DNA of 64,000 nucleotides from Cryomorpha sp963741985 (GCA_963741985.1 CAVUKD010000001.1:620001-684000), one strand, 5' to 3'; shown: positions 8,706 through 18,720, counted from the first letter of the stretch. Numbers and translations are program-made. The notes: generated from the sequence alone by a model not told the origin.

Positions 8706-10229
8706 CTACATCCATCCCTCCCCACTACTCTCCACATTATAAAGCAAAAAATCATAGAGTTTACGAGCATCATCAACTGGGAGATAGCGTAAATCGAGCT
8801 CGCCCGCAGCGGTATACAAACGAAGATGGCAGAGATTCCTATGGGCGATGAAAATATTTTGATGGATCGCGATGGATTGCACTTTATAGGTTGGTAAAAT
8901 AACCCGATTCGTAAAAAACCAACCTTTGCGGATTAGGACATACGCCGAATCGAATGACAACACTACGGAGCGACCGTAGCGGTAACCTAAAACTCCAATT
9001 AGCGGAAGAAAAAATAAGAGCCAAAAAACCAAATAACCGAATCCGGTATACCCAAATATTAAAAATGGAACCAGGACAATCCCAGTGATGATGGCAAAAA
9101 ATCTTCCATAGGATGCTGCGTCTGGAATGAGTGTAAATGAAGGATTGCGGTATGCGGGGAAAATTCCGTTAGCAAGTATTTCGCTTTGTGCTATTCTCAG
9201 TGCAGGAATCTCAATACGATGTTTTTTACCATCCTGCCCCACACTGCTTGATGGTTTGAGCTTTGCCGATTCTAGTCCTACCCAGCGTCGAAGTGGATTG
9301 GTAACCCATTTTACATATTGAATTTTGCGAATCGGTACCCGGAAGCTATTTCGCTTTACCAAACCGGTGCTAATCTCGACCGCATCTGAACGCAAAACTG
9401 CCTTGAGATCGTAAAACCGCAAGACCGTTCTGAAAATGCTTACCAAAACTGATACCACTGTAAAAAGAAAGATAAGGAGGAGAACTACTTTCACCCCCGA
9501 TCGTAATGCCTGCTCGGCATATACATCTACCGATTGGTCCAGATACGACTCCACAGTTTTTTGGTATTGGCTAAGTGTACCAAAAATAAAAGCCACCGCG
9601 ATGAAGGCAGTGCGCAGGTGATTTTCCGTAAGGCCTACTACCAATAAATCCCGAATACGCAGATGTACCAGCACCTGCTCTTTTCCCTCTTCTTCTTCTT
9701 CGGTTTCGATACTTTCGCCGTAAGGCAAACTCTCTGAATGAAATTCTCCCTGAGCGAGTTGCTTCTTTTTTCGGTAAAGCAAGTCTTTCAATGCATTAGC
9801 ATACGTCCGCTTCAGAGCAGGTATTTCAAGCTCGTCGCCCTTAGATCCTGCTGTATCTACTTTGAGTGCAACGACACCCAGAGCGCGCTGCACCAAATTG
9901 TCCGTAATTTGAATAGACTGAATGCGATCGATATCGATAACCAGTCTCTCTTTGAAAAAAACGCCTTTGTGGATAACAAGCGAATTATCCTTTACCTGAA
10001 AAGTAAAATTCTGGTATTCGTAATACGAGACGACCCCGAAAATAATAAGTACCGGAAGGAGCGCAAAACCCAGGAGATACCAAAACCATGTAAGCTTTGA
10101 TCCAACCGCAAACAGTGCGATAAAAATGGTTATTAATGCGCGGAAATGCCGAATCATATACACTGCTACGCCCAGAATACTCTGTCGCTGTGGCTCGTCC
10201 CAAACCAGAGGGAGTTTCTCATCAGACAT
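8706..10229 (-). CDS. YdbT-like membrane protein with repeated bacterial PH domains
   Basis: I take the ATG at 10229 (MSDEKLPLVW), giving 507 residues, because it overlaps the end of the partner gene by 8 nt. The frame continues to an ATG at 10277, which would lie deep inside the partner. The protein has about six membrane segments in pairs, each followed by a bPH2 (DUF304) domain: QNFTFQVKDNSLVIHKGVFF, IDRIQSIQITDN, FRVPIRKIQYVKW, ILPTYKVQSIAIHQN. By family such YdbS/YdbT pairs sit in the inner membrane; their role is poorly known. An acidic stretch (ETEEEEEGKEQ) lies near residue 180. Confidence 0.82.
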   Translation of the reverse strand: MSDEKLPLVWDEPQRQSILGVAVYMIRHFRALITIFIALFAVGSKLTWFWYLLGFALLPVLIIFGVVSYYEYQNFTFQVKDNSLVIHKGVFFKERLVIDIDRIQSIQITDNLVQRALGVVALKVDTAGSKGDELEIPALKRTYANALKDLLYRKKKQLAQGEFHSESLPYGESIETEEEEEGKEQVLVHLRIRDLLVVGLTENHLRTAFIAVAFIFGTLSQYQKTVESYLDQSVDVYAEQALRSGVKVVLLLIFLFTVVSVLVSIFRTVLRFYDLKAVLRSDAVEISTGLVKRNSFRVPIRKIQYVKWVTNPLRRWVGLESAKLKPSSSVGQDGKKHRIEIPALRIAQSEILANGIFPAYRNPSFTLIPDAASYGRFFAIITGIVLVPFLIFGYTGFGYLVFWLLFFLPLIGVLGYRYGRSVVLSFDSAYVLIRKGWFFTNRVILPTYKVQSIAIHQNIFIAHRNLCHLRLYTAAGELDLRYLPVDDARKLYDFLLYNVESSGEGWM

Positions 10230-10734
10230 ACGTGGAGGCCTTTTTGGCAATAAAATCGCGTAATTTCTGTGCTTCATCTGCTTCGAGTCCCGGCACGGAC
10301 AAATCGGACGAACTGCCTCCTGCCGTATAGACTTTTAGGGTCGATAGTTTATAACTCCTTTCAAGTGGACCTTGAGCTACTTCCGAGTGTTGAATTCGGT
10401 TGAAGGGAATGGTTGTGGTAGAAGAAAATAGCCAGCCTTTCTTATAGGTAATATCCTTATCGCGCAATGCGTATGACCGGCGGGGATAACCTTTGTAAAT
10501 CCCGACAAAACTGAAAGCAATAATGAGTAACAGTAAGATGCCGACGTGCATCCATCCTTCTAACCCATTGATGAGAATAATAATAATAAGTACAACAACC
10601 GGCACCGCAAACAGCAATGAAGCTTTTGCAAATCGAAAAGTGCGGTACCTTACTGGATGGCTGTGAAAATCACCACTTTCCACTTCAGGAAGGCCTGCAA
10701 TGGTCAGATCCTGGTTTTGCCAAAGTTCGTTCAT
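10222..10734 (-). CDS. YdbS-like PH-domain membrane protein
   Basis: A 170-residue protein with two membrane segments (about residues 38-80) and a bPH2 domain (YALRDKDITYKKGWLF, TTIPFNRIQHSEVAQGPLER, LKVYTAGGSSSDLSVPGL, DFIAKK). It is the first gene of the pair with the YdbT-like gene, overlapping it by 8 nt, which suggests coupled translation and a two-subunit complex. A promoter lies directly before the start (10739-10769). Confidence 0.82.
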   Translation of the reverse strand: MNELWQNQDLTIAGLPEVESGDFHSHPVRYRTFRFAKASLLFAVPVVVLIIIILINGLEGWMHVGILLLLIIAFSFVGIYKGYPRRSYALRDKDITYKKGWLFSSTTTIPFNRIQHSEVAQGPLERSYKLSTLKVYTAGGSSSDLSVPGLEADEAQKLRDFIAKKASTYV

Positions 10735-10738
10735 GCGG

Positions 10739-10769
10739 CTAAAGTACCACTGTCCGAATGAATTTACAA
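10739..10769 (-). promoter_or_regulatory. Promoter of the PH-domain gene pair
   Basis: Minus strand: TTG (10767-10769), 20 nt, TACTTTAG (10739-10746; one mismatch from TAnnTTTG), 4 nt before the ATG at 10734. The message would be nearly leaderless. Confidence 0.5.
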
Positions 10770-10903
10770 CAATTAAAAAAGCCCCGGGGATGAGCGATGA
10801 AAAAATTAGGTGGGTTTGAAAGAACCTTATGAGTTATGTCAATTAATTGTTCTGTAAACGTCCCCTATTTGTCAGCTTGTTGTATTTTCGTAGTCTAATT
10901 TTT

Positions 10904-11098
10904 ATGGAAAAAGAACCTATTGGCATCGGGCACTGGATATTTGCCGGAATTTTTGCGGTCGTTTTCATCTCATTTATCGTATTTGCTTACCGCAAAGATT
11001 TACGACGTATAAAATTTCATTACCGCAAAGTGTGGCTCGTATTGCTGCTTATTATTGCCATTTATTTTGCGATCTTTTTTATAAACAGATGGACTTAA
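10904..11098 (+). CDS. Small two-TM membrane protein
   Basis: A 64-residue protein read from MEKEPIGIGH at 10904; the in-frame ATG at 10847 would add 19 residues of unlikely sequence. Two membrane segments (about 8-27 and 42-60) are separated by a strongly basic loop (YRKDLRRIKFHYRK). No recognised family. It lies 16 bp before a barrel-protein gene in the same direction and may be co-transcribed. Confidence 0.6.
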   Translation: MEKEPIGIGHWIFAGIFAVVFISFIVFAYRKDLRRIKFHYRKVWLVLLLIIAIYFAIFFINRWT

Positions 11099-11114
11099 AT
11101 CCGAATAATAAGTC

Positions 11115-11879
11115 ATGAATAAAAATATCTATCTATTCTCCTTATTGGCGATTCTTTCAATTCCCTTTTCGGGAAAAGGCCAGGATACGGATAGGGATAC
11201 CGAAGTGTACCGCATCCATCAATCCTATTACTCACAGGAAACGGAGATGATATTTTCATTTGCAAATATTAGTGCAGACTCAATGAACATTGATAACATT
11301 ATGCGTTGGTCGCCAGTTTTCAACTTTACAGGGCATCTCAATTACGATTTCTCGAAAAATTTGGGGGTTGATCTCGGTTTGGGTATTCGCAACGTTGGCT
11401 TTATCGCCAAGTTTCCCAATGAGCCCAATGATACCAAACGAAAATACAGGACCTATAACCTTGGCTTGCCTATGGGTATTAAAGTCGGAAATTTAGATCA
11501 GAAACATCCGTTCTTCCTCTTTGGCGGATACGAAGTAGAAATGCCCTTCAGCTATAAAGAAAAGCATTTTGTAAACGGTGATAAAAAGGATAAAATAACC
11601 GGCTGGTTTAGCAACCGCACCGATCGGCTTACACAGTCTGTTTATGCGGGAGTCCAGTTTCCACAAGGATTTTCATTAAAATTTAAATACTATCTCAATA
11701 ATTTCTTCAACGAAGATTACAAAGAATTTGTAGATGGAGTCGCCACCTTTCCGTATGCAGGAATCGATGTACATGTATTTTACTTTTCGATCAACTGGTA
11801 CCCTTTTCAGGATGTGAAACTCTATGATATTCATGTTCCCGAATCAGATGGAACGGTTACTTCTTCCAATTGGCATTAA
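11115..11879 (+). CDS. Predicted outer-membrane beta-barrel protein
   Basis: A 254-residue protein with a signal peptide (about 1-22, ending GKGQ). It shows alternating amphipathic strands rich in aromatic and Gly residues (LNYDFSKNLGVDLGLGIRNV, FFLFGGYEVEMPFSY, QSVYAGVQFPQGFSLKFKYY, VHVFYFSINWYPF), as in 8-10-stranded barrels. No specific family recognised. It lies in the same direction as the small membrane gene before it and the DAHP synthase gene 23 bp after it. Confidence 0.65.
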   Translation: MNKNIYLFSLLAILSIPFSGKGQDTDRDTEVYRIHQSYYSQETEMIFSFANISADSMNIDNIMRWSPVFNFTGHLNYDFSKNLGVDLGLGIRNVGFIAKFPNEPNDTKRKYRTYNLGLPMGIKVGNLDQKHPFFLFGGYEVEMPFSYKEKHFVNGDKKDKITGWFSNRTDRLTQSVYAGVQFPQGFSLKFKYYLNNFFNEDYKEFVDGVATFPYAGIDVHVFYFSINWYPFQDVKLYDIHVPESDGTVTSSNWH

Positions 11880-11902
11880 AACCGACCGCCCAAGGATAAT
11901 AA

Positions 11903-13030
11903 ATGATAGACTCAGACATCAACCGTAAGAACCCGGCTAAAGTATCACCCGAATTTCCACCTTTCTTTCCGGAAAAGAATACGCGCGCCTATTGGATTGC
12001 GGGGCCATGCAGTGCCGAAAGCGAAGAACAGGTATTAAGCACCGCACGCAGTTTGGCTGATGCCAAAATTGATCTCTTCAGAGCGGGAATATGGAAACCT
12101 CGCACCCGTCCCAATAGTTTTGAAGGAATAGGAATTCCAGCCTTAAAATGGCTCAACAAAGTGCAGAGCGAAACCGGATTGAAAGTTTGCACGGAAGTGG
12201 CCAACACGCAGCATGTGGAAGCCTGCCTGAAGCACCATATCGATGTATTGTGGATCGGTGCCCGAACGACTGTTAGTCCTTTTGCCGTTCAAGAAATCGC
12301 CGATGCCCTGAAGGGAACCAATATACCCGTCTTCGTGAAAAACCCAATCAATCCTGATATCAAATTATGGATTGGCGCCATTGAAAGACTCCGGAAGGCA
12401 GGGATCGAAAAGGTTGGAGCCGTCCACCGCGGATTCAGCACTTACGAAACCGGCAAATACCGCAACCAACCGAGATGGCAAGTGGCTATCGAACTCAAGC
12501 GGACATTTCCGGACATCACCCTTATTTGCGACAGCAGCCATATTTGTGGATCTCGCCCTCTGCTTGAACAGGTTTCACAAAAGGCACTCGACCTGAATTA
12601 CGACGGCATAATGCTCGAAGTTCATCCCAATCCGGATTTGGCCTTGAGCGATGCCCAGCAACAAATTACGCCTGAAACGTATAAAGCGATCAAGGCAAGG
12701 CTCCAATATCGGCCGTCCGAATCGAATGATAATGCCTTTCGGCAAACCCTCCAGAATCTCCGTTTGCAGATTGATGAAATAGACGACGAAGTAGTGTCGC
12801 TCATGAACAGCCGCATGCAGATTATCGACAGTATTGGCGCGTATAAGAAACGGAATAATATCTCCATTCTTCAGACTAAGCGCTGGTCTGAAATCCTCGA
12901 ACGCTGTATTGCTAAAGGAGAAGACCTGGGGCTGAATCCCGAATTTATCCGCAATTATCTTCAAGCTATTCACCAGGAATCGATCAACCGACAGCACGAT
13001 ATTTTAAACCTTGATGGTGGCGCGGAATAA
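11903..13030 (+). CDS. Bifunctional 3-deoxy-7-phosphoheptulonate synthase / chorismate mutase (type II)
   Basis: A 375-residue protein. Residues about 20-270 are a DAHP synthase barrel of the small (AroAbeta/KdsA-like) type: WIAGPCSAES, FRAGIWKPRTRPNSFEG, IGARTTVSPFAVQEIA, KNPINPD, DSSHICGSRP. Residues about 285-370 are a chorismate mutase helix domain (LRLQIDEIDDEVVSLMNSRM, IGAYKKRNN). It joins phosphoenolpyruvate and erythrose 4-phosphate at the start of the shikimate pathway and converts chorismate to prephenate. In many Bacteroidota this fused enzyme sits with prephenate dehydratase, aminotransferase and prephenate dehydrogenase genes; here none of those is nearby. Confidence 0.93.
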   Translation: MIDSDINRKNPAKVSPEFPPFFPEKNTRAYWIAGPCSAESEEQVLSTARSLADAKIDLFRAGIWKPRTRPNSFEGIGIPALKWLNKVQSETGLKVCTEVANTQHVEACLKHHIDVLWIGARTTVSPFAVQEIADALKGTNIPVFVKNPINPDIKLWIGAIERLRKAGIEKVGAVHRGFSTYETGKYRNQPRWQVAIELKRTFPDITLICDSSHICGSRPLLEQVSQKALDLNYDGIMLEVHPNPDLALSDAQQQITPETYKAIKARLQYRPSESNDNAFRQTLQNLRLQIDEIDDEVVSLMNSRMQIIDSIGAYKKRNNISILQTKRWSEILERCIAKGEDLGLNPEFIRNYLQAIHQESINRQHDILNLDGGAE

Positions 13031-13061
13031 ATCTGGCGCGAACTTTGTGTTTTGGCGATTC

Positions 13062-13577
13062 ATGAAGAACTCTTTCAAAACCAGTTTCGTCCTTTTCTTT
13101 TTGCTCGCTTGCATCGTTGCAAAAGCGCAGGAACGCGTTAGCATTGTCGATCCCGAGATCACTTTCTCTTATCTTTTGCCGGAAGGCTATGCATATACCG
13201 ACGATCCTTACTACCATTATGTCTATCCAATATCGGGAAGCAAGGATCACTTGCCCCGGCTCTCACTAACTTATTTCGATAAGACTTGTCCCAATCTAGA
13301 TGATTGTTTTGATGGAAAATTGAATGGTGATCTACGAACTCAATATGCAGATTTTAAGGTAATTGAAAAGAATAATCTGATTCTTAATGCTGCGCCTGCT
13401 AGCATGGCGACATATACTTTCACCGAAAAGGAAACAAACCTTGCAGGGATTCTGTGTACTTTTTTAACAGCCGATAGCTACTTCGTGATTGAGGCCCAAT
13501 ATAGGGCAAATGAGAGCGCAACATATCAAAGCGTTTTCAAGGAGATTATCAAGTCAATTGAAGTTGTAAAGCGTTGA
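13062..13577 (+). CDS. Secreted protein of unknown function
   Basis: A 171-residue protein from the ATG at 13062, which gives a clean signal peptide (MKNSFKTSFVLFFLLACIVAKAQ region). The upstream in-frame ATG at 13011 overlaps DAHP synthase and would spoil the signal. The mature part is about 150 residues with two Cys close together (CPNLDDC) and an end like PsbP/lipocalin-type small beta proteins (YFVIEAQYRANESATYQSVFKEIIKSIE). Similar small Bacteroidota proteins have no assigned role. Confidence 0.6.
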   Translation: MKNSFKTSFVLFFLLACIVAKAQERVSIVDPEITFSYLLPEGYAYTDDPYYHYVYPISGSKDHLPRLSLTYFDKTCPNLDDCFDGKLNGDLRTQYADFKVIEKNNLILNAAPASMATYTFTEKETNLAGILCTFLTADSYFVIEAQYRANESATYQSVFKEIIKSIEVVKR

Positions 13578-13953
13578 ATTTTTAAAAATATCTTGGTATA
13601 AACTCAACCATATAGGGACACGAGTCTCAATCGGAGAGTGTGCTTTCCAAAATTCAGGTTGTATAGTATTTTGAAGTCCCTTTTTTTGATCCACAAAAGC
13701 CTTTTTTCGATTTCTCGCCATTTTAAGAAGGATCGAAAAGCCAAAAGCCCTAATTTTCTTCAGAACCGAGTGGTAAGTTTTTTTGAATCATTCCACTTCT
13801 TCCTGAAAAACAACCGATGCTCAATTAAATTTTAAAATTCGTTAAATTCTTTCTATTTTTCATCGGGTTTAACGCAGTTTCAGCGAAAGTATTCCTTCTG
13901 GCAAGCTTATTTTTAGCAGTATTCCGGTTGTTCCCGAGACAAAACACCACGTT
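13578..13953. other. Intergenic region before the giant T9SS gene
   Basis: About 375 bp, AT-rich with several T runs. An open frame at 13638-13835 has no protein-like character and is ignored. No clear TTTG...TAnnTTTG pair found; the promoter for the 1209-residue gene should lie here but I cannot place it. Confidence 0.4.
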
Positions 13954-16900
13954 ATGAAAAAAATTCTATCCCTACTCTTCTCAATTATTTTTTCAGTTCC
14001 GGTCTTAGCCACTGCGAATCATCCTAACACCCGTCCTGCCGGATTTACGGAAAACATCGGGCAGGTGAAAGATCAGCTCAATGCGCCCAATTGCGGTGTG
14101 CAGTATTTGTGGGCCGCGGCTCCTGGAGTGAATATTCAACTTCGCCAGAACGGAATAAGCTTCGATACCTATCGCGCGGTAGGCAGCAGTAAGAATATTG
14201 CCTTTCACCGAATGGATTTGAATCTTGTGGGTATAAATCCAACAGCAAAGCTTATGGCTCAGGAAGAAATGGATGGGGTCACCAACTATTTTTCATCGGG
14301 TCAAAAAGAGCGTATTTCCGATCTCAGGACTTTCGGAAAAATCACGTATAAGAATGTTTATGAAGGAATTGACTTTGACGTAAATACGACCAACGACGGA
14401 CTTTTAAAGTACAACTTCACCGTGAATAATCCCAAAGAAATTAATAAGATACGACTTGAATATGCGGGCTTCGATGATTTTGAGATGTGCGATGGGATAC
14501 TAGTTTTCACCCTTTCAGGAAAAACGATAACCGAAGAAATTCCCTCTAGTTGGATGACCGCCACCGGTCGATTGGTAAATGTGGCGTATAATATCGTAGA
14601 GCAATCGGAAAATCGAGTTGTGATCGGTTTTTCAACGAAAGATAAAATTTCAAATGCAGACGGTGATTTGGTTATCGATCCACTGGCAATCCGCGAATGG
14701 AGCACCTATTATGGAGATTCGCTCTACGATAAACCGGAGGGAATTGCAACCGATTCGCTTGGAAATATTTTTATCGTAGGAACCACAGAATCATTGGATC
14801 GCATGGCTTCTGTCGACGCCTACCAAAGTGTTTTTTCAGGTGGAAATACGGATGTTTTCGTAGCTCGATTTAATCAGCACGGGTTACGTCAGTGGGCCAC
14901 TTATTACGGTGGCTCGGGCGATGATTACGGACTCGATATAGATGTGGATTCCTACCAGCGGCTGTTTATTACGGGTAGCACTACTTCTACCGATTCGATT
15001 GGGACAGCTACATGCCAACAGCCGGAGAACGGCGGCGGAAGAGATGGGTTTATTGCACAATTCGATCGGCATGGCCACTTTATCTGGGACAGCTACATTG
15101 GCGGAAGCGGAAATGAAGAAGGTACCGCGTGCTACGCCGACAATCGCGGCAATGTGCTGGTAGCCGGAAATACCGATGCCGGCGGCTTTCTCAGCAACGA
15201 TTCCATCTCCCCACTCCTTCCCTATCACGCACTCACAGATGCCTTTATGGCAAAATACAATTCGGAAGGGAGAATCGTTTGGGCGAGCTACTATGGAGGC
15301 CCTGGCGACGACTACAGCAGCGATATTGTGGTAGATTCGCTGTACAACTGGGTGATGGTGGGAAGTACCAATTCCACTGAAAATATAGCCTGGGGACCTG
15401 TGGTTCAATCCGATTTTGGCGGTGACATCGACGGTTTTGCGGTGAAGATCGACACCACCGGAATGATTGAGTGGAGCACTTATTATGGTGGTGCGGGTCG
15501 GGACAGTATAGCCGGTGTGGAAACTGTGAATGGCGATTATTTCTTTGCGGGTAAAACCAATTCGGAAATCGCCGATGGTGATACCAGTTCGTATCAGGCA
15601 GAGTACGGTGGTAATGGCGATGCATTTGTTTTGAGCGTAGGCGAACATTGCGGGTTAAATTGGTTTACCTACTTGGGCGGCACCGAATATAACGCAGCCT
15701 CCGACATAAGCCGCGATTATGCGGGAGATATTTATGTTACGGGTACTACCAAACGCGATAGCGTAATGAATAGCGATACCCTGAGCATTTTCCCTTTTCC
15801 ATTCGATGACCTTCAGTATTTTGTAACGAAATATGACATTTATGGCAATCAATTATATTCCGGTTCTTTCGGCGGCGAAGGCGATGAATATGGAAATGCG
15901 ATCGCCGTCTTTGGCTACACATCCATTTACCTTACGGGCACTACCCTTTCTGAATTCGAAATGACAGAGGAATCGCAGTACGAATCGATTCATCAAACTG
16001 AGAAAAGCGGCGAGGAAGACGGATTTATAGCACGATACACACAGTACACATCTACACTTCCCATAGACATTGGCGACGGCGGTGGTGGTGGAAGCGGCGG
16101 CGGCGGCGGCGGTGGCAACGGAGGCACTAATCCCGGCCCACCACCAATTGGTATTTGTATTGGCGACAGCATATTACTTACGCTTAATGGCGGCGCCCTC
16201 GGCCAAGGGTGTCAGTGGGTATGGTATGTTGATACCTGCGGCGCCACGGATAATTATATAGGTGAAGGAGCCCAAATTTGGGTGAGCCCCGATACCACAA
16301 CGACTTACTATGTGCGCTCGGAAAGCGTAGAGCGCGAAACTGACTGCGTTCATAAAACCGTTCACGTAGATTATCCCAATACGGCTATCGCTTCCGCAAA
16401 TGATTCCATCTGTCCCGGCTCGCCACTTGAGCTCTTCGGCGATGGTGGGTATTATTATGGGTGGTCAGGACCAGAAGGCTATACAAGTGAGGCTCAAAAT
16501 CCGGTGATAGATACGGTGCAGTACAATCAGGCGGGAATGTACACGCTTGTTGCAAATACGCAGTTCGGCTGTTCGGATACGACTACGATCGATGTAATCC
16601 TGCTCACTCCGCCACAATTTAGCACAGCAGTTATGGATGTGACCTGCTACAACGGAAGCAATGGAAGTATTTCGGTTACACCTGCAGATACTGCCGACAT
16701 AAGCATTTATTGGTCGCAATTTGGTGCGGATACCAGCTTCATATCCGATCTGTATGCGGGCTCCTATGCGCTCTCGGTGGTCAATAATGTGAATGGCTGC
16801 ACTTCAGGAGATTCTATTCTAATTACTGAACCAGACCGACTAATCGACAGCTTGTGGACGAGTCCTGCTTATTGCGACCAGCCCAATGGTGGAGGGCATG

Positions 16901-17583
16901 TACTTATTTCAGGTTCCAATTCACCATTTCAGGTAAACTGGACACCCGGTGGGCAAACTGGAAATCCTGCGAACACCCTCCTTCCGGGAAATCATACGGT
17001 GCACGTCACGGACAATATCGGTTGTGTGGACTCCATGGCTTTCTTTATTGGAAACATTGGCCAATTTACGGCAGTGATCGATCCAGACTCGGTATTTCTG
17101 GAAGCTTTTGCCACCGAAGATATCGAAGTCTACACGGTTCCCGAATTGGAAAACGCAACGTATTTGTGGACGCCTGCCTCGGGATTGAGTTGCGCCGATT
17201 GCCCCAACCCTACGCTCAATCCAGATACATCGACCGCTTATGTGGTGATGGTCACTAGCGAACATGGTTGTACTTCGAGCGACAGCTTGTATGTACACCG
17301 CGAACTTCCGCTGCCGAAAACTTTTGTGCCAACCGTTTTCTCACCTAATGGCGACGGACTGAATGACAAACTCTGTTTGATGGGCGTAAGAATCGAGACT
17401 TTCACACTCCGCATTTTTGACCGAAACGGTACAGAAGTATTCTCAACCAACGATCTCCAAAACTGCTGGGATGGAACGGTTGATGGCAAGCCCGTTTCTG
17501 GCACATATGTTTACACGCTCCAAGCAAAACTTCAGGAAGGAAAAGAGGTGAATGAATCAGGGAACATATCGGTGAGACGATGA
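13954..17583 (+). CDS. Giant SBBP-repeat surface protein with T9SS type B (gliding-associated) C-terminus
   Basis: A 1209-residue protein. Signal peptide about 1-22. Residues about 28-250 match the DUF7948-type N-terminal domain that precedes SBBP repeats (FTENIGQVKDQ, GKITYKNVYEGIDF). Residues about 248-690 carry about seven beta-propeller-like SBBP repeats (WSTYYGGSGDDYG, then ITGSTTSTD). A glycine-rich linker lies at about 707-727, then Ig/PKD-like domains and a SprB-type repeat (VTCYNGSNGSISVTP). The end is a CHU_C/gliding-motility type B sorting domain (FVPTVFSPNGDGLND, FDRNGTEVFSTN, GTYVYTLQAK). By family it is exported by T9SS and held at the surface by a PorP/SprF partner, which is the next gene and overlaps by 4 nt. 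Confidence 0.88.
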   Translation: MKKILSLLFSIIFSVPVLATANHPNTRPAGFTENIGQVKDQLNAPNCGVQYLWAAAPGVNIQLRQNGISFDTYRAVGSSKNIAFHRMDLNLVGINPTAKLMAQEEMDGVTNYFSSGQKERISDLRTFGKITYKNVYEGIDFDVNTTNDGLLKYNFTVNNPKEINKIRLEYAGFDDFEMCDGILVFTLSGKTITEEIPSSWMTATGRLVNVAYNIVEQSENRVVIGFSTKDKISNADGDLVIDPLAIREWSTYYGDSLYDKPEGIATDSLGNIFIVGTTESLDRMASVDAYQSVFSGGNTDVFVARFNQHGLRQWATYYGGSGDDYGLDIDVDSYQRLFITGSTTSTDSIGTATCQQPENGGGRDGFIAQFDRHGHFIWDSYIGGSGNEEGTACYADNRGNVLVAGNTDAGGFLSNDSISPLLPYHALTDAFMAKYNSEGRIVWASYYGGPGDDYSSDIVVDSLYNWVMVGSTNSTENIAWGPVVQSDFGGDIDGFAVKIDTTGMIEWSTYYGGAGRDSIAGVETVNGDYFFAGKTNSEIADGDTSSYQAEYGGNGDAFVLSVGEHCGLNWFTYLGGTEYNAASDISRDYAGDIYVTGTTKRDSVMNSDTLSIFPFPFDDLQYFVTKYDIYGNQLYSGSFGGEGDEYGNAIAVFGYTSIYLTGTTLSEFEMTEESQYESIHQTEKSGEEDGFIARYTQYTSTLPIDIGDGGGGGSGGGGGGGNGGTNPGPPPIGICIGDSILLTLNGGALGQGCQWVWYVDTCGATDNYIGEGAQIWVSPDTTTTYYVRSESVERETDCVHKTVHVDYPNTAIASANDSICPGSPLELFGDGGYYYGWSGPEGYTSEAQNPVIDTVQYNQAGMYTLVANTQFGCSDTTTIDVILLTPPQFSTAVMDVTCYNGSNGSISVTPADTADISIYWSQFGADTSFISDLYAGSYALSVVNNVNGCTSGDSILITEPDRLIDSLWTSPAYCDQPNGGGHVLISGSNSPFQVNWTPGGQTGNPANTLLPGNHTVHVTDNIGCVDSMAFFIGNIGQFTAVIDPDSVFLEAFATEDIEVYTVPELENATYLWTPASGLSCADCPNPTLNPDTSTAYVVMVTSEHGCTSSDSLYVHRELPLPKTFVPTVFSPNGDGLNDKLCLMGVRIETFTLRIFDRNGTEVFSTNDLQNCWDGTVDGKPVSGTYVYTLQAKLQEGKEVNESGNISVRR

Positions 17584-18638
17584 GTAAAGCGTGGAAAATA
17601 AGGCACTCGATCAGCTATTCGCTTTACGGATGGTTTGTCGCGGCCTTGTTTTTCTTCGTTTTTGCGAAAGCAGAGGCACAAGATCCACAATTTTCAATGC
17701 CTCAATTCTCTCCGTTGTTGGTCAATCCCGCCCTTGCCGGCGAAATGGGAAAGTACCGCGCCAACCTGAACTATCGAACCCAGTGGAAATCGCTCGACTC
17801 CCCCTATACCACGCTGGCCGCAACCTTCGACATGCACATCGGCACCGGCACCAGAAAGGAATCGCACAACGCTTCGGGCATTGGCGCGGGGGTGGTATTC
17901 CTTACCGATCAATCGGGTACGGACGGGGTGAAAGTCACTTCTGTAAATGCACCCGTATCGTATCGCGTAAAGATAAATGCGCACAGCAGTTTTGGCGGCG
18001 GATTGAATATCGGGATTGAGCAGCGGAGCTTCGACCCGCAAGGCGGCCAATGGGGAAGCCAGTTTAATGGAACTGAGTACGACCCATCTTTGCCGAGTGG
18101 CGAAGATCTCAGCGCCGATCACGATTCCCATATCGATCTGGGTGGCGGTGTAGTGTATAGGTTTGCCAAAGGCTCCAAAAAACGAAACTGGAAGCTGGGC
18201 CCTGAGATCGAAGCGGGCTTGTCGGGTTATCATCTCGGGCGCATCGGAATCTCAGAATCCCAAACCCTTCCAGACGAGCTCACTCCGCGCTTTACGGCAT
18301 TTGTGGACATCCAACTTCCCATCGGTGAAAAGGTGGCCGTCTGCCCTGCCTTTTATGGAAATGCCCAAAATGGTGCGCTCGATTATTTGGCGGCAGCCCG
18401 GGTGAAATACTTGCTCTTAGCGGGCGATAGTTTTATGGGCGACGAAGAGCCGCTCTCGCTTTCGGCGGGTGTTTATTTGCGAAATGGAAATAGTTTTGGC
18501 GTCGATGCACAGCTCAATTGGGGAGCTTACGCGATTGGGATGGCTTACGGGTTTGATTACAGCGGCCTTAGGGAATATTCTTCAGGACGAGGTGGTTTTG
18601 AGTTGAATTTGCGGTGGATTGGGATGGGGAAAAGGTAG
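17580..18638 (+). CDS. PorP/SprF family T9SS outer-membrane protein
   Basis: A 352-residue barrel. Signal peptide about 1-34 (AKAEAQ), then the family hallmark DPQFSMPQFSPLLVNPALAG and repeated amphipathic strands (NLNYRTQWKSL, GIGAGVVFLTDQSG, VNAPVSYRVKIN, LRWIGMGKR at the end). SprF/PorP proteins are needed for the surface display of particular type B adhesins such as SprB. The ATGA overlap with the giant SBBP gene strongly suggests they form a dedicated cargo-partner pair. Confidence 0.92.
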   Translation: MSKAWKIRHSISYSLYGWFVAALFFFVFAKAEAQDPQFSMPQFSPLLVNPALAGEMGKYRANLNYRTQWKSLDSPYTTLAATFDMHIGTGTRKESHNASGIGAGVVFLTDQSGTDGVKVTSVNAPVSYRVKINAHSSFGGGLNIGIEQRSFDPQGGQWGSQFNGTEYDPSLPSGEDLSADHDSHIDLGGGVVYRFAKGSKKRNWKLGPEIEAGLSGYHLGRIGISESQTLPDELTPRFTAFVDIQLPIGEKVAVCPAFYGNAQNGALDYLAAARVKYLLLAGDSFMGDEEPLSLSAGVYLRNGNSFGVDAQLNWGAYAIGMAYGFDYSGLREYSSGRGGFELNLRWIGMGKR

Positions 18639-18720
18639 ACGTCTAAACAAAATCCACTTTTTTTGGGCTGGATTCTTTAGAAAATCGTGTTTTGTTTATC
18701 AGCTTTCTAATGCCATACAG

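Noticed and set aside
13638..13835. 65-codon frame upstream of the giant T9SS gene
   Set aside because: Phe/Lys/Ser-rich translation of AT-rich intergenic DNA, with no promoter.
14884..15648. 254-codon minus-strand frame within the giant SBBP gene
   Set aside because: Shadow of the repeated codons of the true gene on the plus strand; no promoter and no protein-like domain.
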